A program made the translations under genes and the position numbers. From contig JADDMT010000012.1 of NCBI GenBank assembly GCA_021401465.1, forward strand, positions 372,001 through 436,000: a stretch of 64,000 nucleotides of DNA, read 5' to 3'. The DNA is from Teratosphaeria epicoccoides (taxonomy: Eukaryota > Ascomycota > Dothideomycetes > Mycosphaerellales > Teratosphaeriaceae). The notes under the pieces were generated by a model, which did no database searches, was not told the origin of the DNA, and saw only the letters and a list, made by a program, of their open reading frames with translations. This document shows positions 30,901-40,000 of the stretch, piece by piece. Each line of letters begins with the position of its first letter. Position 1 is the first letter of the stretch.

Positions 30901-33168
30901 CGTCGCGTTCTCGGCCGCCTCACCAGGCACAACGTTGACGTGACCGACAACATTGCCTTCCTTGTCAAGGACCTCGCCCTTGTCGTTGCACTTCTTGCCC
31001 TGGCAGTCCTTGAGCTCTCCATCGCGAAGCTCACCAATGACCTCACCATCCTCATCGAGGACTCGCCCCTTCTTATTGATCTTGCGACCATCAAGGATGC
31101 GAAGGTCGAGCAGTGGGCCGCCAGCGAGCTTCTCGGCAGCACCCTCTGCGAGCTCAGTCTTGCCAAGGACATTACCGTCCTCATCAATGACCTCGCCCTC
31201 CTCGTTGATCTTGAGGGTGTTCGGGTCGATCTCGCCGTCGGCAATCTTCTGCTTGAGCTCCTCGTCCTCGATATGGCCGAGAACATCCCCTTGGTCGTCG
31301 ACAATGTCACCTGCTTCATTGAGCTCCTTGCCCTCGAGAGCTTCAATGCCTGGAAGCTGGTCCTCAATGCCGTCGACCTGCTCGCCAGCTTCATCAGCAG
31401 CACCTTGTGCGTCCTCGGCCGCATCCTCGGCCTGGTCTCCAACCTCGTCAGCAGCGCCGTTGACTTGGTCTTCGGCGCCCTCAGCCGCGTCCTCAGCCGC
31501 GTCCTCGCCACCATCCGCTGCTTCGTAGACACCCTGCTCGACGAGGTCTGCAGCTTCCTCGTGGATCTCTGCATGGCCCACGATATTGCCCTCCTCGTCG
31601 ATGAACTCGCCATTCTCGTTCAAAGTGGCATTCTGAAGCTCTTCTGGGTCGCCGTCAACGACACGTCCAACCGTGTTGCCCTCCGAATCGTAGATCAGAC
31701 CATCGATCTGGCAAGTCAGACCATTCATGATCGCGAGACTAGGGAGCGACGGACCCGCCTCCTCCACAGTATCGTCGGCCTCGTCACCAAGTTGATCGAT
31801 GTACTCATCCGCGCCCTCTGGAAGGTCTTCGCCACGCTCCTTGGCCTCAGCGAGCTGCTTCTTGATCTCCTCTGGCAGAAGCTCGACGCGACCGACAAGA
31901 TCACCATCATCGTCGAGAATCTCGCCATCTTCGCCAATCGGGTAGCCACCAAGGTCTTCAGCGTCACCCTCGGCGAGCTTGCCGATAGCGTTGCCTTCGT
32001 GATCATAGACATAGCCGTCCTCGTTGACCTCAAGACCCTTCACCACATTCAGATCGATGGGAAGGCCCTCAGGTGCCTGGATAGTGCCAGCCTGAGTCTG
32101 TGCCTCATCAGCAGCGTCCTCAGCCTGGTCCCTGGCACCGTCGCCCTCCTCCTCCGCCTGATCCTTGACGCCGTTGACGCCCTCCTCTGCAGTGTCTTGC
32201 GCGTCCTCTGCAGCATCACCTGCCTCGTCAGTCGCCTCTCCTGCAACCTTCTGCGCCTCATCAGCGCCCTCCTCCGCAGTCTCCTGCGCACCTTTCGCAG
32301 TCTGCTCTACGCCCTGCTTGGCATTATCGGCGGTGTCTTCAGCCGTTCCAGCCGGGTCCTTCGAAGCTTTGCCGGCCAGACCAGAAGCCTTGCCAGCTAG
32401 GCCCTTTGCGCCGCTAAGCAGGCCCCCGCCTTTGCCTTGCTGCTGCTCAGAGTCTTCGGTTTCGTCGTCCTCTCCGGTCTCGTCGCCTTGCTGGCCGGCC
32501 TTTTCGGTAGCGTCATCCGCCACGTCCTCAGCTTCCTCGCCAGCATCCTCGGCGGTGTCTTGCGCTTGTTGCGCTGCACCGCCGACGGCATCAGCCTCGT
32601 TGTCCTCGTCGTTGCCGATCGGTTCCGGATCTGCCTGTTCCAGGCCCTCCTTCGCCTCACCTCCGGCTTGAGAGACTTTGCTCATCGGACCATCATCCTC
32701 ATCATCGTCGTCGGCGCCTTCAACCTGGCCCTTGGCCTGCTCGACGGTCTCCTCGGCCTGGCCTTGGGCCTGGTCTTTCGCACCCTGCGCTTGATCTTTC
32801 GCACCTTGCGCGGTCTGCTGGGCCTTGCTTGATACGTCGCCAGCGTCTGGCTTCGATGGTAATGATGGAGTGTCTGTTTCCAGTTTCTTGGCACCGTCAG
32901 CCTTTGGTGTTGAAGGTGAGCTCTTGGTTGGCCCCTGCGCAGATTGGCCGGGCTTCTGTGGTGTCTGGCCAGGCTTCCTGGTGAGCTTAGTGGGAGTCTT
33001 TGGTGCGCCGCCGGTCGGCTTTCCTGCCGCTGGGGATGGTGCCATACTGTCTGATGCCCGTGAACTCCGTGGTGTCGGAAGTGGTGAATTTCGTTTCAGT
33101 GCAGGGGAGCTTCTTGTTGGAGTGGGCGGAAAGGAATAATAGGCGTATTGGTTGGAATGGCTGGTCAT
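27937..33168 (-). CDS. Giant DUF3659 repeat, LEA-like protein
   Basis: This is an uninterrupted 1743-codon ORF. Residues about 1-90 are Pro/Ser/Thr-rich and basic (TRKPGQTPQKPGQSAQ). Residues 90-365 are an Ala/Glu/Asp/Gln-rich LEA-like coil with units such as AKDQAQG and AGEEAEDVADDATEKAGQQG. Residues about 368-1503 hold 14 imperfect DUF3659-type repeats (LEGLKVNKKGQILNEDGEPI, GELVDGELSECAGKKVNDKG, EVLDKEGNVIGHV). The tail (about 1510-1743) is a charged helical domain followed by a Leu/Gly-rich hydrophobic stretch (LLLAGVLGLVGQLLNGLGLG) and a Lys-rich end, as in the C-terminal domain of such fungal proteins. It is annotated as LEA-domain protein in filamentous ascomycetes; a structural, septal or desiccation role is inference. 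Confidence 0.85.
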   Translation of the reverse strand: MTSHSNQYAYYSFPPTPTRSSPALKRNSPLPTPRSSRASDSMAPSPAAGKPTGGAPKTPTKLTRKPGQTPQKPGQSAQGPTKSSPSTPKADGAKKLETDTPSLPSKPDAGDVSSKAQQTAQGAKDQAQGAKDQAQGQAEETVEQAKGQVEGADDDDEDDGPMSKVSQAGGEAKEGLEQADPEPIGNDEDNEADAVGGAAQQAQDTAEDAGEEAEDVADDATEKAGQQGDETGEDDETEDSEQQQGKGGGLLSGAKGLAGKASGLAGKASKDPAGTAEDTADNAKQGVEQTAKGAQETAEEGADEAQKVAGEATDEAGDAAEDAQDTAEEGVNGVKDQAEEEGDGARDQAEDAADEAQTQAGTIQAPEGLPIDLNVVKGLEVNEDGYVYDHEGNAIGKLAEGDAEDLGGYPIGEDGEILDDDGDLVGRVELLPEEIKKQLAEAKERGEDLPEGADEYIDQLGDEADDTVEEAGPSLPSLAIMNGLTCQIDGLIYDSEGNTVGRVVDGDPEELQNATLNENGEFIDEEGNIVGHAEIHEEAADLVEQGVYEAADGGEDAAEDAAEGAEDQVNGAADEVGDQAEDAAEDAQGAADEAGEQVDGIEDQLPGIEALEGKELNEAGDIVDDQGDVLGHIEDEELKQKIADGEIDPNTLKINEEGEVIDEDGNVLGKTELAEGAAEKLAGGPLLDLRILDGRKINKKGRVLDEDGEVIGELRDGELKDCQGKKCNDKGEVLDKEGNVVGHVNVVPGEAAENATKELLEELGENVVEEQPTPDLPGLEILEGLKVNKKGQILNEDGEPIGELVDGELSECAGKKVNDKGEVLDKEGNVIGHVRTLPEEGEEEEQGEEEQGDEELGDEELGEEEQGEEEQQEEEGEEEGDQLPPLSVLEGLTVNKSGKLVDSNGTIVGELIEGDAKKLSKAGITCDAEGQFWDNKGHVIGRAQTVPVEDPEEEAPFAGLEGLRVVQDGYVEDEEGNRVGYITEGDPKKLIGRAVDEDGDVLDKKGSVVGHAERWEPEEEEAPEEEPVDLSFLQGKKLNKAGLVIGDEGIPVARLIEGKAKDLAGKEIDDKGQIWNDKGKVIGRVELIPDEEREAKPEGPFAGLEGLRVIEGGKVADEDGNVVGEITEGNPKRLIGLAVDEDGDIVDKYGNVKGHADLLPEEEEQVIDNSILDGKKLNKQGYVVDENGIPFGRLVEGDVKELAGRPCDENGDIHNDTGKVVGHCEVIPENERVHRAEGPFAGLEGLRVVKDGWVEDEDGNVVGQIVEGNAKRLVGLAVDEDGDIIDKYGNVKGHAEPYEEEEPEQVDLSALAGTQINKSGWAVDGNGKIVGKVVEGDVSSLIGKKVDGKGQVWDNEGNVVGRCELALGQDTSEEGPFAGFEGLQIQKDGTITTQSGDIVGRIIEGDIKKLMGHTVDEDGDILDKNGNNIGKAERWEPEEKERRVNPMSGKRVNKEGEVRDENGDLMGKLTDGDLGHCVGQEIDDAGNVVDVEGNKIGEVTLLENIVEEEYVGPTEEELEEARKREEERQIAEKMANICTQTLERMQPICKQIKEHMETADRTPKDELDEEDLVNKVKPLIEEGGRILQECNGSLRGLDPDGHIAAQAKGRAGTKEATPEEHRLAETLKELTTTVVTTIDDAKKKLNDMPHAKKKLNPLWALMTQPLFQILAAVGLLLAGVLGLVGQLLNGLGLGGLVNGLLGGLGINKLLESFGLKDKDKGKKKGGSAVSSLPVVGGLLGSSK
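28659..32066 (-). repeat. Array of 14 DUF3659-type coding repeats
   Basis: The units are about 65-85 codons, separated by acidic linkers (one, near 30520-30660, is almost pure Glu/Gln/Gly). The last eight units alternate between type A (GPFAGLEGLRV...AVDEDGDI) and type B (LDGKKLNK...VDENGIP), so a two-unit block seems to have been duplicated several times. Confidence 0.8.
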
Positions 33169-34161
33169 GCACCAGGCTTTCGATGGGTTCTCGTGGTTGT
33201 GGTGTTATGAGCGGACTGGGGACTATGCAAAAAATGTGGCTGTGGCGGTCCTACCCAGTATATGTACGGGTGCTGCACACGCGGGCTTGCCGAGCATACT
33301 GTTCCATCCAGGAGGCTGATTCCACCTCGCAACAGTTGCACGGATGACGTCGAAACCAGACACGCGAAAGCGCGTTCACGCAACTTGCAGGGGTGAGCTC
33401 CAGTAGCTCGCGCCTCGTGTGGCCAAAGACCGTCCATGGGGGTTGGGGGTAAACAGGATTCGGAGGCTCGATGCCGCATCCGCATCTGATCTGCGTGAGT
33501 AGATGCATAGGATGCAACACGCACCCGTGTCACTGACGGCATCGCTAGGGCGCATCCCCGGGACAGCGACGTCAGAATCACGTCGTCTTCATTGGGGTGG
33601 TCGCTTTCATCCAAGTGCGTCGCAACACGCGACTGCATTCGACATTGGGGGGGAAGACATGGGAATTCGGTGGTTGCATTGGGAGTTGTCGTGGTGGCAC
33701 ATGCAGCCGGTGAAGTCGTGTTGCGTGGCGCAGAAAAGACATAAGCTCTGACGAACGTGTAAAGTTTCCTCCACTGTAGCGCCGGCCGACGTTGACTGGT
33801 TGGAAGTCAAGCCCGTTGGTGGCTTGTACCTCTGAAACAGTCTCGTCGATCCTGGTTGCGCCATCTTTTCGTGCCTCTGCACAGCACCACCTGCACAGCA
33901 AACAGCCACAACGGCAAAGTCTTCATGCATTCATCGCTCCGTGATGCTCGAGATACAGAGCTGCGCCGTGCCTGCGAGCTGACATGCTGCGTGTGAGTGT
34001 CCGCTGCGAGCATTGTCTCCAAGTGTCAGGCAGGACTGCTTCGAGCTTTGGGACGAGAAAACCCAACGTCCCGCATTATAGCCAAGCCGACTTTTGAGCC
34101 GAGCGCTCGCGTCAGCTTGCGACTTGCGTGGTCCTTCGCGTTAGCCACTCCCGGGCGTCAA
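33169..34161. other. Upstream region of the DUF3659 gene
   Basis: About 1 kb. Overlapping short ORFs on both strands, none convincing. It probably contains the promoter and 5' leader of the giant repeat gene. Nothing specific was recognised. Confidence 0.4.
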
Positions 34162-34870
34162 TCAAAGGTGCGACACGTCATCCCGAGCGTGATGCCAGAC
34201 CAACTTCATGGCCCTGATGCGGTCAATCTCCGGTGAGGTGTCGGCGGTCGCGGGAGTCAATAATGCCACGCGGATAGGTGCGTCGTTGACGCGATTGACC
34301 TGTACCATCGCCAAACAGGAAAAGTCGGGAAAGAACTTGAGCAAAGTCGCAATGCGCTCTTCCCAAAACGTCACAGAGGTGCAGCCAGCGACCAGGACGA
34401 ATAGAGTATGTGTCCCGTGTCACGGTGTCGCGGCTCTCCCAGCACGACAGAAGCAATTCTGGCTCAAACGCACAACCAGCGTTGGGTTTTGGTCATGGTC
34501 GTTCGTCCCGAGCATTGCCTATGATGGGAGACTGAGCATGGCGCTCGCCTTTCCATGTCCAGTGTCCGTACTCGATCCGGACGTGGGGTGGCAATCTTGA
34601 GCCTTTACATCGTGTCTTCTTCGGCCTTTATAGGACCGAGCGCGTGTCGATCAGCATTGCGAAGGTGTCGTTTCCAAGCGGGGTGGCCGTGACAAGCAAG
34701 ACGCATGCCATACATACTGTCCGACGAGAAGGCCAAGTTCAGAGTGATTGCACGAGGTAATTGCACCAAGCTGTTGTCGCTACCTATTGGTGTAGGTTGA
34801 CCTCGACGATGGCTAAGGTGGCTCTCAGAGCAGCGAGCGGTAGCAGCAGCCAGTACGGCGATAGGTCGAA
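34162..34870 (-). CDS. Putative multi-exon gene with N-terminal hydrophobic helix
   Basis: The stretch starts with an ATG at about 34870 reading MFDLSPYWLLLPLAALRATL then AIVE, a signal-peptide or membrane-anchor-like start. It ends with the convincing block VTFWEERIATLLKFFPDFSC, LAMVQVNRVNDAPIRVALLT and PATADTSPEIDRIRAMKLVW before a TGA at 34162. Between them are shorter coding-like pieces in other frames (ATPLGNDTFAMLIDTRSV; GSRLPPHVRIEYGHWTWKGE; NPTLVVRLSQNCFCRAGR). I could not find a consistent set of introns. It may be a small secreted or membrane protein with four to six exons, or a decayed gene. Confidence 0.3.
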
Positions 34871-35220
34871 CATATTGCAGGTACCTCCCGCGACGAGATC
34901 CTGGAGACGTGAGGTTCCAGACATGTGCCGCGACTCACCGGAAGTGGAAAGTGCGGTTGACAGAGAAACGGGGCTGAGCAGCCGCGACTGCAGTATGAGC
35001 TTCCACTCAAGGCAAGTGGTACAGGGTTGGCGACTGCCTGTTTCAGTGGAAACGGTGGAGCTCCTGCCAAATCGAGCTCGAGAGGTGGACATTGCCTGAG
35101 GCACATCACGATTGTAGCTGTCTGGCATACAACGTCAATCATTACCCGTCGCTCGCGAGCTTGGTGTCCAATGCAACAGCAATAGGAAATATCGACAGCC
35201 TCACCATCACCATCTCACCA
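34871..35220. other. Intergenic, no supported gene
   Basis: About 350 bp; the 5' flank of the unresolved gene and 3' flank of the IQM-like gene. Nothing was recognised. Confidence 0.4.
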
Positions 35221-36871
35221 TCATGGCTCCCCCGCGTGCCCCGGCGCCACCTTCTTGAACCTAACACTCAAACTCCCCTCTCTCCTCTCCTTCTCTTTCT
35301 GTCTCTTCAACACCTCCCGCTCCCTCTTCGCACTCTCACTCATATCCATCTGCGCCTCCACCCTCTTCCGCTTCTCCTCGGGCTGAAACACATCCACGAC
35401 ACTCTGCTTCCCCTTGCTCACCTTCTTCTTCCCACCAATGTATGCCTCGAGCCCGTACAGCACCGCATAAGACCTACTGACGTTGCATCTTGACATATCC
35501 GCACCTGCATCCTTGACGGACTCGAGAAATATCTTGAAATTCTTGACAGGCGGCGCATAATGCCCAGATAACGGCGATAGCTTGCGCAATTGACCGCGCT
35601 TGATCTTGATAAGGCCTGCAGCGGAGACGCGAGCGCCATGAAGAAAAGACGAGTGCTGAAAGGCACCAGATTGTTTGATGCCGATGTACAGACGAAAGGA
35701 CGTGTCAGCGACGAAGATCCAGGTGTTCTTCTTCGTGGTTTTCCGCAGCAAGTGTTTCATCAATGTGTCGACTGACAGCTGGTTCATCTTGTGGAGCCCC
35801 TTGGCATCATGCAATTCGTGATTGCTGTACTTTGCGCCGTCAACTTGACTTCCTGTTGATATGCCTGAGATACTGTCCGACACATTGGATGACTCTGAGA
35901 ATTGCTTCTCCCCCGTCTGTACTTCCCTCCAGCTCGGCGTCTTGTCGTCCGATGGAACAATCCCATTGATGCTGTCCTTGAAGTCCGGACTTGTGTTTAT
36001 CGGCTCGCCATCCTTCGCCCAACAGAACCGCCCCTGCTTATTAATTTTCACAAGATATCTCTGCCTCTCCTCCCGCGACAAGTACCGCACCTGCTCGGTA
36101 TCCAACCTCTTCCTCCGTCTATCCTCCAGATCCAAGTCCTTGCCCTCGCCAAAATCCAACCAGTAGAAGAAATTCTCGTGGGTATCGCTCTGCTTCCACT
36201 CCTGGTGATATCGTCGTAAATTGCTGCCGTATCTGTGTTTCTGGTCGACCATCTCTAAAAAGTACTCAAGCCCCATGTTCCTGGCATATCTCTCCCGCTC
36301 AGCCTTCTTAAGCCTCCTCTTCTGCTTCTCTTGCGCCCAGGCTGGATCGTTGATCTCCCCTCCCTCGCTGTCACTGGTATCATCGCTGCCAGCCCGCCGT
36401 GCAATGGCACCTAACCGTCGCCATCGGTCGCGTGTGTGGCGCTGCCCTGACGCCAAGCCGTGCTGTTCTGATCTCGACTTTGGGCTCGTGACGCTCATAT
36501 ACCGTGCTGCGACTCTCAACATCAACCAACACATCAATGGGATCGACACGACATGTCGCGTGCTCAGTCGCGTGCTCACCTTCCTTGACAGCTTCAATCC
36601 ATCGAGTGCTCGGGTCCAGCCCGTAGCCCTTCATGGCCCTCCGACTCCTGTAGCCTCTATAGTTCCTCTGGAGCACCTCCGCAGCATGGCTCTGCGCTTT
36701 GCTGTCCGCCGTCTCAGCTTCTTCCGCCTCGTCCGCTCTTCGCTCCTTGATCTTCCTGGCCTGCTCATTCTGCTTGGCTTCGATCTCCTTCAATCGCTCA
36801 GGTGGAGGCAGCGCATACTGGTCCTTGGTTTTCACCAGCGCACCAGTGCTCGGTGACTCCTGTGGCTCCAT
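35221..36871 (-). CDS. IQM-like calmodulin-binding protein
   Basis: Exons 36580-36871 and 35221-36506 join across a 73-bp intron (GTGAGC donor, GTCGCAG acceptor), giving 525 residues. A charged helix (ERLKEIEAKQNEQARKIKER) leads into an IQ motif (AAEVLQRNYRGYRSRRAMKG, about residues 60-80), followed by WIEAVKEARYMSVTSPKSRS. The body matches the IQM family known from plants: LEYFLEMVDQKHRYGSNLRR, NFFYWLDFGEGKDLDLEDRR, YLSREERQRYLVKI, TWIFVADTSFRLYIGIKQSG, AFQHSSFLHGARVSAAG and LSPLSGHYAPPVKNFKIFLE. A Lys/Glu/Arg-rich tail ends the protein. Binding to calmodulin through the IQ motif follows from the family; the fungal role is unknown. Confidence 0.85.
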
Positions 36872-37535
36872 CGTCCCGATCCATTAGTGAGCACAAACAT
36901 TAAAGAGGTACCACTTGATCCACATCTCAAAGCCTCGGCCTAGGGCGCCCCGCATATTGCAACGCAGCGGGCAAAAGCGCGTGGGGTCGAGCGCTTTGGC
37001 CCAACGTCATTTTGCATGTGGCTGTGCGAGGAAGCCGCGCAACGTGAAACAGATTGTTCTGGATGTGAACTTGCTTGAGGAACAAATCGTGGCTTTACAA
37101 GAACCCATCAGGTAACCATCAGAGTATCGGTGCTACCTCCTATTACTGTGATGATGTGGCTGCTGTCACGTCTTTTGCTATGACCTCAATGCCATTTATT
37201 CCGCCATTACCTGGACAGTCGTGTCTTGACTTCGTCACACGTCGCGTGTCGTCAATGCATGCCTGAGACTCATGCGACGATTCAGCTCGCGTCCGAGGTC
37301 TGGGATATGCTGGTCTCGAAACCATGTCACTCTCTTATCCTGAAGCTCCTGCAGCGAAAGCCTGAACAAGCGATCGTTGCAGCATTTCGTGAATGGGTGG
37401 CAGCATATCTGCGTCCGGCACTGGTCGAGGGGAGCTTTGCAGCGGATTCATGGCGCCCTGAATCTCAGCACTATCCTCATCGCTGTTCCTATTTGGCGGG
37501 TGATAGGGCGGGTCGTGAAGGGTACTGGCGACGTC
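36872..37535. other. Intergenic, no supported gene
   Basis: This is the IQM-gene promoter and 3' flank of the HTH gene. Short ORFs only. Confidence 0.45.
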
Positions 37536-39258
37536 CTACATAGCCATACCTTCCTGATTCTGCATGCCCTGCGGCTGCATGCCATCCATGTTGTAGGGGA
37601 GGATCTGCTGGTGCGGGTGATGCATCATAGCCGGATACTGGCTTGGCGCGGCATGGCCTATCAGGGCTGGCGCCGCACCGTACGGCATCTGAGCGTGCTG
37701 GTGCAGCTGATGATCGGGTACAGGCTCGTACTGTATTTGGTCATGCTGCGGCGGCTCTTGTTGCTGAACGTGCTGCATCTGTGCCGCGCCGGCTTGCGCT
37801 TGCAGCGTCTGTTCATGATGCATCGACTGCTGTTGCATGGACTGGTCTTGCAAGGCCGAGTCAATCAAGCTCGGGTCTTGCAGCTCGCTCTCGTCGCCCA
37901 TGTCCTCGCCAGCAGCCTGTCCAGTGTAATTCTCCGCCCGCTGCCAGCCGCCGTAAGCATCGGTCCTACCAATGATCTCACCCGTCTTCTGCATCTTGCT
38001 GCGTAGCTGAGCCATTTTGCGCTTCATGCGCTCTCTTAAAAGCTCATCGTGGACTTGCGGCACCCAGTCGCCCTTCTGCAGATCCACCAGCTGATACAAG
38101 TCGCGATACATGGCTTCGAATGTCTCCGCGTTATTCTGGCTGAAGGCGTATGTGCCGTACTGATGCATCAGGTCCGCCAACATACCCTGGGCGCGTAAAG
38201 GCCAGATATCCTTGCTCTGCACCCATTCGGCTGTCAGATGATCGCGACGACGGCTGCGGCGCTCAAGGTCTCTCAACATCCGCTCTTGCCTCTCGGCAGT
38301 TCGCTTCTTGGACTCTTCAATTTTCTTCTTGCTCCTCGAATCACGCTTGGGCCCTGTGGGCTCGGGATGCGCTTCGGGGTTGTACAGCGAGCTCGGTGTC
38401 TGGGGCGTTGTGATCCTCTTGCCTGGTGTGCCTCTGCCCTGTTGCATGCGGCGAAGCTTCAACTTGAGCTCGACCTCGCGTTTTTGCAGGGCAATCTGCT
38501 GCAGCTGGAGCTGCACAGTCTCTTCGTCTTCAGGTAGCTCGGCGTCCATGTCTGGAAGCGGAGGGTACTGTATCTGCGGCGGCGGCGGCGGCGGTTGCTG
38601 CTGCTGCTGGAAAGCTTGCTGAAGCTGCTGTTCTGCGCTTTGAGCGGTCTGCATTGGGGCGTATGGTGATTGGTACTGGCGGATGCCTGCTTGAGTGTGA
38701 TCTCCCTGGTCATTGCCATCCTCGTCATCGTCTTCTTCGCCAGCACAACCGATTGAGCCGCTCTTTGCCTTGCCCTTCACCTTGTCGCCCTTGCGCTCGA
38801 ACACGCGACGGATGGTACGCGTGCCGACGACAAGCTTGTAGGTATCGTAGAGCCACCACAGCATGTCATCAACGGACATGTCCGGCTTCTGCTTCACCTG
38901 TTCGAAAAGGGCCTGGATGGTCACGTCAGTCGGCCATGGCGCGTTCGTCGCCATCATAGCGCTGTGCACATACAGTTTCCACCTCCGCACTCAGCACGCG
39001 ATGTCTGCCCGTTCTGCTTTCCGGCGGCTTGCCAATCCTGCCCGTCCTCTCGAGCTCTAGCTTCCATCTCCGAATGGTGCGATCCGACACGCCCGTCTGC
39101 TTCTCGATGGTGTCCTCGTCCGTGCCTGCCTCAAGCAGACCGCGCACCGTCGCTCGCTGCTCCTCGGAGTAAGCCTTGCCTGCATCGTCGCGTCAGTATC
39201 GAATGACACCTCCAAGTTGTGTTGATGCCTGGGATGAAAGCGACTGCGACGTACCCAT
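37536..39258 (-). CDS. HTH (transposase-type) and polyQ nuclear protein
   Basis: Exons 39255-39258, 38974-39179 and 37536-38912 join across 75- and 61-bp introns (GTACGT and GTATGT donors), giving 528 residues. The coding part of exon 1 is only ATGG. Residues 1-70 form a helix-turn-helix like the N-terminus of Tc1-type transposases (MGKAYSEEQRATVRGLLEAG, IEKQTGVSDRTIRRWKLELE, GRIGKPPESRTGRHRVL), and a second winged-helix-like part follows (ALFEQVKQKPDMSVDDMLWW, TYKLVVGTRTIRRVFERKGD). Then come an acidic stretch, polyQ and polyP (QQAFQQQQQPPPPPP), a charged coiled coil (KKKIEESKKRTAERQERMLR) and a Gln/His/Met-rich tail. There is no catalytic DDE region. A domesticated-HTH DNA-binding regulator is inferred. 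Confidence 0.75.
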
Positions 39259-39895
39259 CTTTTTTGCATTGGTCTTCTTTTTTGTCAGTGAGGGTGAGGT
39301 GATGAGGGAAAGCGCGCTAGCCTCGTTGCTCCAGGTACCGACGAGCCGGACTGACATCTACCTCTGCTGCGCAACTGCAACTCGCAACCACAAACACTTT
39401 TCATGTGCGCAGGGATGTCGCAGTCACGGCCGGGGCACTCGTTCGAGCATCATATTGCAGTACGCCGCATTATTCCAGTCACTTCATTCGTGGGACCCAG
39501 CAAGGGTTAGTGTTGGGGTTCCTTGGTCTCGCTGACCGCGTTCTCAAGCGTCGAGGTATTGGCCATCATAACTCTCGCTTCGGTGACATGGGCGGCCAGT
39601 CTCCATTACGTGACGCTCTGCTTGATGATTGGAGCCTTTGGAACAACCGTACTCATACTCGGGCGAAGTAGATTTCATCGGTCCTACACTGTAACGCAAG
39701 CCATCGACACGAGGCTGAATTCACGCAAAGTCGAGATTTCTGGCATGGCAATTGTAACATGGTCTAGCTACCAGTATCTCGCACGCACATACACTATCTG
39801 GCTACTAATCAATCCATTCCAGCCATCCTTGGTCCATGCTCCGGTCTAGATCCACATGCCTATCCTCCAACAGCGCAACACATGGTCCGCCGTCT
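39259..39895. other. Intergenic, no supported gene
   Basis: This is the HTH-gene promoter and region beyond SNT2. The ORFs are short with no features. Confidence 0.45.
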
Positions 39896-40000
39896 TCACA
39901 TGAACGTATCAAGATCACCTTCGACATCCTCCAGCGCCTCCAGCGCCATCTTGGTAGCCTCGTGCATTTGCGCAACGGTCGAAGGGCTCTGTACCGGTCC
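39896..40000 (-). other. In-frame coding-like extension behind SNT2 stop
   Basis: The SNT2 reading frame stops at TAG (40001-40003) but continues for 34 further sense codons to a TGA at 39896-39898. The tail reads GPVQSPSTVAQMHEATKMAL then EALEDVEGDLDTFM, an amphipathic acidic helix with good composition. No GT-AG intron that both removes the TAG and preserves the conserved SASPSLRNLL end was found. It may be an alternative C-terminus, a readthrough tail, or a tail cut off by a point mutation. Confidence 0.4.

Noticed and set aside
29467..32400. A 977-codon plus-strand ORF
   Set aside because: It lies entirely antisense to the DUF3659 gene. Its length follows from the absence of antisense stops opposite the biased Glu/Asp/Gly codons, and its Leu/Val/Ala-rich periodic product mirrors the repeat array.
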